A stretch of DNA of 16,404 nt, taken from CAKOSP01 sp964371745 (GTDB taxonomy: Bacteria; Bacillota_I; Bacilli_A; RF39; UBA660). This document shows positions 1 through 7,997 of this stretch, in pieces. The DNA is taken from contig CAYJNS010000019.1 in the NCBI GenBank assembly GCA_964371745.1, forward strand, positions 1-16,404, in the 5' to 3' direction. The stretch's first letter is position 1; every line of letters begins with the position of its first letter. The notes under the pieces were generated by a model. It worked only from the letters and a program-made list of their open reading frames with translations. It did no database searches and was not told where the DNA came from. Position numbers and translations under genes: made by a program.

Positions 1-678
1 GATGTTAATTATAGTAAAGAAGAGTATTACATTAATAAAAAGAATTTAATGATGCCGCTTACAGCAATTAAATCAATAGGAAAAGAAATAGACTCACAAA
101 TTATAAATAATAAACCATATGAAGACATATTTGAATTTTTCATCAAAAATCTAAATTTAAAAAAAGAGATAATATTAACCTTAGTATATGCTGGAGCTTT
201 AAGAAGTTTTAATTTAAATATCAATACAATCATTTCTAACTTAGATATAATTTTAAATTATGCTCAGTTAGGTGGTTATGGACAAAAACCAATTATTGAA
301 AATAAAAAGGAACTAGATGATAATATAATTTTAAATAAACAATTAGAATTATATGGTTTTTATATTGGAAATCATCCGGCAAGTAGATATAAAGATAAAA
401 AATATATGAAATTAATTAATATAAATGACAATCAATTTAAAAATGTTTTAATAGTAGCTACCATTGATAGTATTAAAAAAATAAAAACCAAAAAAGGTGA
501 TGATATGGCTTTTGTCAACATAATAGATGAAACATCAAAAATGGACTGTGTTGTTTTTAATGATAAAATAGATTTAATAAATAATTTAAAAAAGTATGAT
601 TTAGTTTTTATAAAGGGAAAGGTTAGTAAATCTTTAGATAAAACAAATATAATAATAAATGACATAATAAAGGAGTAA
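1..678 (+). CDS. dnaE: DNA polymerase III subunit alpha DnaE, 3' part (5' end outside window)
   Basis: This is the C-terminal 225 residues of the DnaE-type replicative polymerase; the reading frame is open to base 1, so the gene begins upstream. The ATG at 49 is internal, because the codons before it read as DnaE sequence leading into the helix-hairpin-helix block (MMPLTAIKSIGKEI, from visible residue 17). A segment containing LELYGFYIGNHPASRY matches the conserved LGFYLSGHP-type block of DnaE. An OB-fold follows over roughly the last 85 residues, and the protein ends there, as expected for Gram-positive DnaE without an E. coli-like tau-binding tail. The usual internal clamp-binding motif, often a glutamine followed by LF in the linker before GFYIGNHP, is not evident; only GQKPIIE is seen. 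In Bacillus-type cells DnaE extends RNA primers before handing over to PolC (family knowledge). polC starts two bases after the stop and its ribosome-binding site lies in this 3' end, so the two are probably co-transcribed. Confidence 0.9.
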   Translation, partial: DVNYSKEEYYINKKNLMMPLTAIKSIGKEIDSQIINNKPYEDIFEFFIKNLNLKKEIILTLVYAGALRSFNLNINTIISNLDIILNYAQLGGYGQKPIIENKKELDDNIILNKQLELYGFYIGNHPASRYKDKKYMKLININDNQFKNVLIVATIDSIKKIKTKKGDDMAFVNIIDETSKMDCVVFNDKIDLINNLKKYDLVFIKGKVSKSLDKTNIIINDIIKE

Positions 679-680
679 AC

Positions 681-3600
681 ATGAATAGTGAATTAGAAAG
701 ATTTTTTGCGTCAATAGAATTTAAAACGACAAATTTTATAGATACAAAATTAGACAAAGTAATTTTAAATAAAAAAGATGATTCTTTCGAAGTATATTTA
801 ATTAACCCGCAAGTAATAGATAAAGAAGAATTAGATAAGTTATTTATTGCGTGTAATAAAGGTATTAAAGGAAAAAAATGTATTGTAAATATAAGATATG
901 AAAGTGTAAGTAATGAAGAAATAAGTAGTTTTATAAATGAATATATTAACGATATAATTTTAAGTAGACCAGCATATAGCTTTTTAAAAGAGTTTAAACT
1001 TGAAGTAAATAATGATGATATAGTAATAAATTTAGAATCAAAAATTATGGATGATGAGTTAAATAATGAAACTAAAAATATTTCTAATTTTTTAGAAAAA
1101 TATGGATATGGAAAATATAATGTTAGATTTAATGTTCCAGAAGAAATTAAAAAGTTAAGTGAAATTATTCAAGAGAATAATAATATTGAATTTAAAGCCC
1201 AAACTACTCCAGTTATATTAGGTAAAAGTATTGAGGGTAATATAACTTCATTAAATAATATTTTTGGAGAAACTAAAAATGTTACAACAGAATGTTTTAT
1301 ATTTGATATAGACGCGGTTGAAAGAAAAACTCAAAAAGGCTTTATATATATAATAAATATGAAAATTAGTGATAAAACTGATAGTTATCCTGCTAAATAT
1401 GTAGTATTTGATGAAACCCAGTATTTAAAAGTTAAGAAAAGATTAAAAGAAGGATCTTGGTATCGTTTTTCTGGACATATCGAAATGGATCAATATATAA
1501 AACAGTTAGTTTATTCACTTCGTCATATTGAAGAAATACCTTCAAAAGAAGTTAAAATAAAAGATAGTGCTGAAGAAAAAAGAGTTGAGTTACATGCGCA
1601 TACAATGATGAGTGTTATGGATGGTGTAATTCCATCAAGTGAACTTGTTAAATTTGCATCAAAACTTGGACATGAAGCAGTTGCTGTAACAGATCATAAT
1701 GTTCTTCAGTCTTATCCAGATATATATAATACTTGTAAATGGAAAATCAATGGTAAAGTAGAAAACGAGGAAGATAAATTTAAAGTTTTATATGGCGTTG
1801 AAATGAACGTTGTAGATATAGATGATAAAATAATTTATAATGAAAAAGAGTATTTATTTAAAGACCAAGAATATATAATATTCGATACTGAAACAACTGG
1901 TTTATATGCCGGGAAAGACCAAATGATTGAAATTGGTGCAGTTAAAATGAAAAACGGAGAAATAATTGATACATTTGATGAACTTATTGCATGTGATAGA
2001 CCTCTTTCTGAAGTAATTGTTAATATTACAAATATAACTGATGAAATGCTTAAAGGAAAAGATACTGAAGAAAATGTAACAAAGAGATTTTTAGAATTTA
2101 TTGGTGATTTACCACTAATTGCGCATAATGCATATTTTGATATATCATTTATGGAATCAGCATTTAACAAATACAATTTAGGAAAATTTGAAAATACAGT
2201 AATAGATACAATGGCGCTTGCTAGAACACTTTATCCTGATTGGTCTAATCATAAGCTATCTACACTTGTACGTAATTTAAAAGTAGAGTGGGATGAAAAT
2301 AAACACCATAGAGCTGATTATGATAGTGAAGGTACTGGTAAATGTTTTTATAAAATGTTAATATTTTTAGAAGAGGAAGACGTTTTTAAAACAACTGATA
2401 TTAAAAATATAATTGATCATGAAAATATAGTTAAATTTGCTTTTCCTTTTCATATGAATATAATAGCTAAAAATAATATAGGTCTTAAAAATTTATTTAA
2501 GATAGTATCACTTGCAAATACTAAATATTTATTTAAAGGTAAGGAACCTAAAATCCCAAGGGAAGATATAATAAACCATCGTGAGGGGTTAATATTTGGT
2601 TCTGGGTGTATTAATGGTGAAGTATTTAAAAATGGATTTAAACTGGATGATAACGAACTTAGAAGTATGATGGCTTTTTATGATTATATAGAAGTTTATC
2701 CCGCTAATGTAGTAAGTCATTTAATTGGAAAAGAAGGTAACTTTCATTCTGAGGCAGATTACTATGGTTATGTTAAAAGATTGATAAGTATTGCTAAATC
2801 TATTGATAAACTAGTAGTTGCAACAAGTGATGCACATCATTTAAGACCAGAAGATTTAATATCTAGAAAAATAATAGTAAGTCAAAAAACTGGTGGTAAG
2901 TTACATCCGTTAAACAGAAAAAATATGGAAGTACCTAATCAATATTTTTTAACTACTGAAGAAATGCTAGATGCTTTTACATTTTTGGATGAAGAAACAA
3001 GATATGAAATAGTAATAAAAAACACTAATATGATAGCTGATTCTGTTGAACATCTTCAAATAATTAAAAATGATTTATATTCTCCTATGTTAGAAAATTC
3101 AGCAAAAATAACAACAGAGATGACTTATAAAAAAGCTAAAGAAATATATGGGGATCCACTTCCAAAAAATATTGAAGAAAGAATAGAAAAAGAACTAAAC
3201 GGTATTATAGGTGGAAAGTATGATGTTATATATTTAATTGCTGAAAAGTTAGTTAAAAAAAGTAATGCGGATGGATATTTTGTTGGATCTCGTGGTTCAG
3301 TAGGTTCATCTATTGTAGCAACGTTTATGGGTATTACTGAGTGTAATGGACTACCTGCTCATTATATATGCCCTAAATGTAAAAAATCAATATTTGAGCT
3401 AGATGGTAAAGCCTTAGGTGAAGATTATTCAAGTGGATATGACCTGCCTGATAAAACTTGTGACTGTGGAACTCTTTTTAAAAAAGATGGGCAAGATATG
3501 CCATTTGCAACATTCTTAGGATTTAAAGCTGAAAAAGTACCTGATATCGATCTTAACTTTTCAGGTGATAATCAAGCTGCTGCTCATGATTATGTAAAAG

Positions 3601-4982
3601 AGTTATTTGGTGAGGCAAATGCATATCGTGCTGGAACTATTGCAACAGTTGCTGATAAAACAGCATATGGTTTTGTTAAAGCGTATTGCGAAGATAAAGG
3701 GATTGTTTTAAATCCTGCAGAAATAGAGCGCCTTGCAAAGGGGTGTACTGGAGTTAAAAGAACAACAGGTCAGCATCCAGGTGGAATAATAGTTATCCCA
3801 CAAAATATGGATGTATTTGATTTTACAGCATATCAATATCCAGCAGATGAACCAGACGCCACTTGGTATACTACCCACTTTGACTTCCATGCTATTCATG
3901 ATAATGTTTTAAAACTTGATATACTAGGGCATGATGACCCAACAATGCTAAGATACTTAGGCGATACAACTGGTATTGATGTAAATGATATTACATTTGA
4001 TGATCCTAAAGTATTATCGCTATTTAATTCTCCTGTAGAATTAGGAGTTAAAGAAGAGGATATTATGTGTCCAACTGGATCTTTAGGGTTACCTGAGTTT
4101 GGTACAAACTTTGTAATAAGAATGCTTTTAGAAATAAAACCAAGTAAGTTCTCACATTTAGTTAAAATATCTGGTTTATCTCACGGTACTGACGTATGGC
4201 AAGGAAATGTTAGAGATTTAATAGTAGAAAATATAGCGTCTTTTGATGATGTTGTAGGTTGTCGTGATGATATAATGGTTAGTTTAATCAACTATGGAAT
4301 GGAACCAGCTGTAGCCTTTAAAGCAAGTGAATATATTAGAAAAGGAAGGCCTACTAAAGAACCTGAAGGATGGCTTCCTATAGCGCAACAAATGCGTGAG
4401 GTAAATGTACCAGAATGGTTTATAGAGTCTTGTCGAAGAATTAAATATATGTTCCCTAAAGCTCATGCTGTTGCTTACTGTATGATGTCATATAGGATTG
4501 CTTGGTTTAAGCTATATAAACCACTTTATTATTATTCAGCATTCTTTTCAATAAGAAGAAGTGATTTTGATGTGGCCGCTATGCTTAAAGGAACTGATGG
4601 AATTAGACGTAAACTTGCGGAAATTAAAGAAAAAGGTTTTTCTGCAACTAATAAAGAGCAAAATGTTGCTGATACTCTTAATGTTGCTTTAGAAATGCTT
4701 GCAAGAGGATATACTTTTGCAAAAATAGATATAGAAAAATCAATGGCTAAAACATTTGTAATAGATGAAGAGAATAATCTATTATTAATTCCATTTATGG
4801 CAGTCGAAGGCTTAGGTGAATCAGTAGCCTATAAAATAGAAGAAGAAAGAGAGAAAAAACCTTTTTACTGTATTGAAGACTTTGCTACTAGAGGAAAAGT
4901 TAATCAAACAACAATTGGTAAACTTCGAGATTTAGGAATATTTGAAGGGATGGCTGAATCTGCTCAAATGAGTTTATTTTAG
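681..4982 (+). CDS. polC: DNA polymerase III PolC-type, Gram-positive replicative polymerase with 3'-5' exonuclease
   Basis: The main chromosomal replicase of low-GC Gram-positives, 1433 residues, close to the usual length of about 1440. The domain order is canonical: N-terminal domain, OB-fold (about 185-285), PHP domain (from 301, with ELHAHT at 303-308, AVTDHN at 335-340 and E374) interrupted by a DEDDh exonuclease (about 398-565; D402/E404 in FDTETTG, later H543 and D548), PHP continuation (TSDAHH at 715-720), then the polymerase core. A four-cysteine zinc site is at C897, C900, C927 and C929. Probable catalytic aspartates are D955 and D957 in PDIDLNF and D1080 in LKLDILG. The C-terminus QMSLF is a textbook beta-clamp-binding motif, as in Bacillus PolC. 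The ATG at 681 follows an AAGGAG ribosome-binding site about seven bases upstream, inside the end of dnaE. No key residue is missing. Confidence 0.98.
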   Translation: MNSELERFFASIEFKTTNFIDTKLDKVILNKKDDSFEVYLINPQVIDKEELDKLFIACNKGIKGKKCIVNIRYESVSNEEISSFINEYINDIILSRPAYSFLKEFKLEVNNDDIVINLESKIMDDELNNETKNISNFLEKYGYGKYNVRFNVPEEIKKLSEIIQENNNIEFKAQTTPVILGKSIEGNITSLNNIFGETKNVTTECFIFDIDAVERKTQKGFIYIINMKISDKTDSYPAKYVVFDETQYLKVKKRLKEGSWYRFSGHIEMDQYIKQLVYSLRHIEEIPSKEVKIKDSAEEKRVELHAHTMMSVMDGVIPSSELVKFASKLGHEAVAVTDHNVLQSYPDIYNTCKWKINGKVENEEDKFKVLYGVEMNVVDIDDKIIYNEKEYLFKDQEYIIFDTETTGLYAGKDQMIEIGAVKMKNGEIIDTFDELIACDRPLSEVIVNITNITDEMLKGKDTEENVTKRFLEFIGDLPLIAHNAYFDISFMESAFNKYNLGKFENTVIDTMALARTLYPDWSNHKLSTLVRNLKVEWDENKHHRADYDSEGTGKCFYKMLIFLEEEDVFKTTDIKNIIDHENIVKFAFPFHMNIIAKNNIGLKNLFKIVSLANTKYLFKGKEPKIPREDIINHREGLIFGSGCINGEVFKNGFKLDDNELRSMMAFYDYIEVYPANVVSHLIGKEGNFHSEADYYGYVKRLISIAKSIDKLVVATSDAHHLRPEDLISRKIIVSQKTGGKLHPLNRKNMEVPNQYFLTTEEMLDAFTFLDEETRYEIVIKNTNMIADSVEHLQIIKNDLYSPMLENSAKITTEMTYKKAKEIYGDPLPKNIEERIEKELNGIIGGKYDVIYLIAEKLVKKSNADGYFVGSRGSVGSSIVATFMGITECNGLPAHYICPKCKKSIFELDGKALGEDYSSGYDLPDKTCDCGTLFKKDGQDMPFATFLGFKAEKVPDIDLNFSGDNQAAAHDYVKELFGEANAYRAGTIATVADKTAYGFVKAYCEDKGIVLNPAEIERLAKGCTGVKRTTGQHPGGIIVIPQNMDVFDFTAYQYPADEPDATWYTTHFDFHAIHDNVLKLDILGHDDPTMLRYLGDTTGIDVNDITFDDPKVLSLFNSPVELGVKEEDIMCPTGSLGLPEFGTNFVIRMLLEIKPSKFSHLVKISGLSHGTDVWQGNVRDLIVENIASFDDVVGCRDDIMVSLINYGMEPAVAFKASEYIRKGRPTKEPEGWLPIAQQMREVNVPEWFIESCRRIKYMFPKAHAVAYCMMSYRIAWFKLYKPLYYYSAFFSIRRSDFDVAAMLKGTDGIRRKLAEIKEKGFSATNKEQNVADTLNVALEMLARGYTFAKIDIEKSMAKTFVIDEENNLLLIPFMAVEGLGESVAYKIEEEREKKPFYCIEDFATRGKVNQTTIGKLRDLGIFEGMAESAQMSLF

Positions 4983-5008
4983 AAAATAAGAGATTTATTT
5001 TCTTTTTT
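4981..5008 (+). terminator. Weak AT-rich terminator after polC
   Basis: Inverted repeat AGAAAATAA (4981-4989) and TTATTTTCT (4995-5003) with a five-base loop, followed by a T run at 5003-5008. The left arm overlaps the polC stop codon. The stem is almost all A-T, so termination may be partial, but it separates polC from the priA promoter that starts at 5010. Confidence 0.55.
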
Positions 5009-5009
5009 C

Positions 5010-5045
5010 TTGCTTGTTTATATTGTATTTAGTATAATTTATTTA
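5010..5045 (+). promoter_or_regulatory. Sigma-A-type promoter of priA; predicted leaderless start
   Basis: TTGCTT at 5010-5015 and TATAAT at 5033-5038 are separated by exactly 17 bases. Taking the last -10 base as -7 puts +1 at 5045, the A of the priA ATG. There is no Shine-Dalgarno-like sequence before that ATG; the preceding bases are ATAATTTATTT. Confidence 0.75.
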
Positions 5046-7225
5046 TGTATGCAGAAATAATAATAGAATATCCAGTTAAATCACTTGATAAAATGTTTAC
5101 TTATATAATTCCTTCAAATATAATGGAATTAGTTTGTGTTGGAATGAAAGTATTAGTTCCTTTTGGAAAAAATACTGTTAATGGATTTATATTAAAGATA
5201 AAAGAAGAAAACTCTAGTGAATATGAGCTGAAAGAAATCATTGATATAGTTGATAAAGAACTTATATTAAGTGAAGAATTATTAAAATTAGGTTCATTTA
5301 TGCAAGAAAAAACATTGTGCACAAGAATCTCAGCATATCAAGCAATGCTTCCTTCTAGTTATAAAGCAAAAACTAATAAAACTAATTATAATATATACAC
5401 AGAGTATATTTTATTAAATAAAGATATAGAATATATAAAAAAATATATTGAAGAAAATAAAAGAAGTAAGAAACAAAATGAAATACTATTAAACCTAATA
5501 GAAAATAAAAAGGTAAATAGAAAATCTTTTCCAACTAGTTTAGTAAAAATACTTTTAGAAAAAAAATTAATTAAACTTGAAAAAGAGCAAGCATATAGAG
5601 ATATAGTTTCATATAAATCTGAACAAATATTTAAATTAACAACTAAACAAAATGAAGTTTACGAAAGTGTAGACTTATCAAAAACAAATACATATTTATT
5701 ATATGGAATAACTGGTTCTGGTAAAACTGAAATATATTTAAAGCTTATTGAAGATGTAATAAAAGCTGGAAAAACTGCAGTTATGCTTGTATCAGAAATA
5801 AGTTTAACTATGCAAATAGTAAAAAGATTTTATGCTAGATTTAAGGATAATGTTGCAGTATTTCATTCGGCTTTATCAGAGGGTGAAAAACATGATGAGT
5901 ACTTAAAAATAATTAATGAAAAAGTAAAAATAGTTGTTGGAACAAGATCAGCTATATTTGCTCCACTTAAAAATATTGGCATTATTATAATAGATGAAGA
6001 GCACTCAGAAACTTATAAACAGGATAACAATCCAAGATATAATGCAAAAGAAATGGCGCTTTTTAGATGTGAGTATAATAACTGTCCACTTGTTTTAGGG
6101 AGCGCTACTCCAACACTTGATTCTATGGCAAGGGCTATTAAAGGTGTTTATAAATTACTTGTATTAAACGAAAGAGTAGGGCAATCAACACTTCCAAATA
6201 CTATAATTGTTGATATGGAAAAAGAAATTAAAATGGGAAATAATTATTTTTCTAAAGAGCTAATAGATGAAATTAATAATACACTTGAAAAAGATAAGCA
6301 AGTTATATTACTTTTAAATAGAAGAGGTTTTTCCACCTTTGTAACATGCTCATCATGTGGATATAATTATAAATGTCCTCACTGTGATATTACTTTAACA
6401 TATCATAAAACTACTAATAATCTAGTTTGTCATTACTGTGGGTATTTAACTAAAAAAGAAGAGGTTTGTCCTAAATGTCATGAAAAAGCACTTAACTTTT
6501 TAGGTCTTGGAACAGAAAAATTAGAAGAATATATAAAAGAGTTATTTATAAAGGCAAAAGTAATTCGAATGGATCAAGATACTACTACAAAAAAAGGATC
6601 ACATGATAAAATAATTGAAAGTTTTAAAAATAAAGAATATAATATCTTACTTGGAACTCAAATGATTAGTAAAGGATTAGATTTTAAAGATGTAACTTTA
6701 GTGGGTGTAATAAATGCTGATACATCACTAAATGTACCTGATTACAAAGCGAATGAAAACACTTTTTCACTTTTAAATCAAGTAGCAGGTAGAGCAGGAA
6801 GAAGTAATAATAAAGGTAAAGTGATACTTCAAACATTTAATCCAAATAATGATATACTAAAGTTTAGTGCAAATAATGATTATAAAAGTTTTTATTTATC
6901 TGAAATGAAGTTTAGAAATAAATTAAAATATCCTCCATACTATTTTTTAGTAGGTATTAAAATAATATCTAAGGAGTATAATCAAGCACTTAGTGAAGCA
7001 AAAAAAATAGTAGATTATTTAAAACAAAACTTAGAAAAAGAAACAATAATTTTAGGACCTACTACCGCTGCGCTTTTAAAGTATAAAAATAATTATCGGT
7101 TTCAAGTTATTATTAAATATAAAAGGGATAATAAACTGTTAAATGTACTTAAAAACTTAGATATAAATTATGCTGTTAAAAAAGAAGTAATGATTGAAAT
7201 AGATATTAATCCAAATAAAATTTAA
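5045..7225 (+). CDS. priA: Primosomal protein N', replication-restart helicase PriA
   Basis: A superfamily 2 3'-5' DNA helicase that recognises abandoned forks and reloads the replicative helicase; 726 residues, within the normal range. The N-terminus MYAEIIIEYP..LDKMFTYIIP is the canonical DNA-binding domain start, which fixes this ATG. Walker A is GITGSGKT (221-228), the Walker B/DEAH-type box is IDEEH (316-320), and GSAT (352-355) is helicase motif III. Eight cysteines form the two PriA zinc sites: C435, C438, C444, C447, C462, C465, C475 and C478. QVAGRAGR (579-586) is motif VI. The gene has its own promoter and no visible ribosome-binding site, so the mRNA is probably leaderless. It lies just downstream of the replicative polymerase pair. 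No terminator is visible between it and the T-box promoter. Confidence 0.97.
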   Translation: MYAEIIIEYPVKSLDKMFTYIIPSNIMELVCVGMKVLVPFGKNTVNGFILKIKEENSSEYELKEIIDIVDKELILSEELLKLGSFMQEKTLCTRISAYQAMLPSSYKAKTNKTNYNIYTEYILLNKDIEYIKKYIEENKRSKKQNEILLNLIENKKVNRKSFPTSLVKILLEKKLIKLEKEQAYRDIVSYKSEQIFKLTTKQNEVYESVDLSKTNTYLLYGITGSGKTEIYLKLIEDVIKAGKTAVMLVSEISLTMQIVKRFYARFKDNVAVFHSALSEGEKHDEYLKIINEKVKIVVGTRSAIFAPLKNIGIIIIDEEHSETYKQDNNPRYNAKEMALFRCEYNNCPLVLGSATPTLDSMARAIKGVYKLLVLNERVGQSTLPNTIIVDMEKEIKMGNNYFSKELIDEINNTLEKDKQVILLLNRRGFSTFVTCSSCGYNYKCPHCDITLTYHKTTNNLVCHYCGYLTKKEEVCPKCHEKALNFLGLGTEKLEEYIKELFIKAKVIRMDQDTTTKKGSHDKIIESFKNKEYNILLGTQMISKGLDFKDVTLVGVINADTSLNVPDYKANENTFSLLNQVAGRAGRSNNKGKVILQTFNPNNDILKFSANNDYKSFYLSEMKFRNKLKYPPYYFLVGIKIISKEYNQALSEAKKIVDYLKQNLEKETIILGPTTAALLKYKNNYRFQVIIKYKRDNKLLNVLKNLDINYAVKKEVMIEIDINPNKI

Positions 7226-7235
7226 TGATCTTTAC

Positions 7236-7271
7236 TTGAATTATATTTTAAAATATGGTATATTATTTTTA
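7236..7271 (+). promoter_or_regulatory. Promoter of the T-box/alaS operon
   Basis: TTGAAT at 7236-7241, a 17-base spacer, and TATATT at 7259-7264, extended by TG at 7256-7257. The predicted +1 is at about 7271, just before the 5' strand of T-box stem I. Confidence 0.7.
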
Positions 7272-7457
7272 TAATTAATCATTAATGAAAGAAATAATAT
7301 ATTTATTTTTTATAGAGAGCTAAAAGTTGGTGGAATTTAGCAAAAAAAAATATATTTAGCTACTTTCTAGATTAATCGGTGAGGACCGTTATCAAAAAAA
7401 GTTAAATAAAGGATGGTACCGTGCGTAAGCACTCCTTGGTATTGTCTTTTTTGTTTT
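7271..7457 (+). promoter_or_regulatory. T-box riboswitch with alanine specifier (GCT)
   Basis: A tRNA-sensing leader upstream of alaS. The stem I base pairs GAAAG (7287-7291) with CTTTC (7363-7367). The AGAGAG element is followed by a distal hairpin GCTAAA/TTTAGC whose loop carries GTTGGTGGAA. The probable specifier triplet is GCT at 7359-7361 (Ala), followed by A and the closing CTTTC, which agrees with alaS downstream. A CGGT/ACCG hairpin with loop GAGG (about 7377-7388) fits stem III. The T-box is AAAGGATGGTACCGTGCG (7408-7425). Antiterminator: AAGGA pairs TCCTT, with the TGGTACC bulge and a GTGC(GTAA)GCAC tip. Terminator: AAAGGATGGTACC (7408-7420) pairs GGTATTGTCTTTT (7438-7450) over 13 base pairs including G-U pairs, then further T residues. 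The two folds are mutually exclusive. Uncharged tRNA-Ala should favour read-through. Confidence 0.93.
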
Positions 7458-7475
7458 ATAAAAGGAGAGAAGAAA

Positions 7476-7997
7476 ATGAAAATATTTTTAATTGGTGGAA
7501 CTGCTGAAAGCGGTAAAGGTGAAGTTGCAAAATATATAAAAGAGTTTTATATATATAAACATCAAAATGTAGCAATAACTGAATATGGTAAATATTTAAA
7601 AAAATTTGCTATGGAACTAGACGGTTGGGATGGGAATGAAACTAGTAAACCTAGAAAGTTTTTGCAAGATTTAGGTAAAAAAGTAAGAGAAGTTAGTCCA
7701 AATTATTTAATTAAAAATATGTTTCAAGATATTGAAATATATAAATTATATGTTGATGCTTTAGTTATATCTGATGTGAGAATGCCTGAGGAAATTGACA
7801 AAATGAGAGATTATACTGATGATGTAGTTGCTATAAATGTAATTAATCAGTATTCTCAAAGTAATCTATCAATTGATGAACAAATAGATATAACTGAGCT
7901 TGCACTTGAAAATTATAATGAGTTTGATTATACAATAGTAAATGATAATCTTGAAACATTAAAAGATAAAGTATTTAAAATTATGGAGGAACAATAA
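7476..7997 (+). CDS. P-loop nucleotide kinase-like protein (dNMP-kinase/AAA family), T-box controlled
   Basis: A 173-residue protein with an N-terminal Walker A-type loop GGTAESGKGE (7-16; K14). The block RKFLQDLGKKVRE (60-72) and the motif ISDVRMPEE (98-106) resemble the RxLLQxLG and SDVRxxxE elements of phage-type deoxynucleoside monophosphate kinases. The residue after GK is glycine instead of serine or threonine, as in adenylate-kinase-like GKG loops. The resemblance is fold-level from motif reading, so the substrate is unknown and could be a dNMP or something else. The start at 7476 has GGAG in AAAGGAGAGAAGAAA just upstream; an upstream in-frame start at 7413 would lie inside the T-box terminator and is rejected. 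The stop overlaps the alaS start by one base (TAATG), indicating translational coupling. Both genes should be induced by alanyl-tRNA shortage, which is unexpected for a nucleotide kinase. Confidence 0.75.
   Translation: MKIFLIGGTAESGKGEVAKYIKEFYIYKHQNVAITEYGKYLKKFAMELDGWDGNETSKPRKFLQDLGKKVREVSPNYLIKNMFQDIEIYKLYVDALVISDVRMPEEIDKMRDYTDDVVAINVINQYSQSNLSIDEQIDITELALENYNEFDYTIVNDNLETLKDKVFKIMEEQ

Noticed and set aside
49..678. dnaE fragment read as a complete 209-residue gene starting at 49
   Set aside because: The frame is open to base 1 and the upstream codons continue DnaE sequence, so 49 is an internal methionine.
1835..2176. Minus-strand 113-codon frame inside polC
   Set aside because: Antisense to the conserved PolC exonuclease domain, with no ribosome-binding site or recognisable motif.
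7341..7356. Poly-A run as a possible assembly error or slippage site
   Set aside because: It lies in the 3' strand of T-box stem I and pairs with the T-rich 5' strand; the leader is complete around it.
7413..7475. Upstream in-frame start giving a 194-residue nucleotide-kinase-like protein
   Set aside because: The extra 21 codons lie in the T-box antiterminator/terminator and have no ribosome-binding site; the ATG at 7476 follows GGAG and starts at the P-loop domain.
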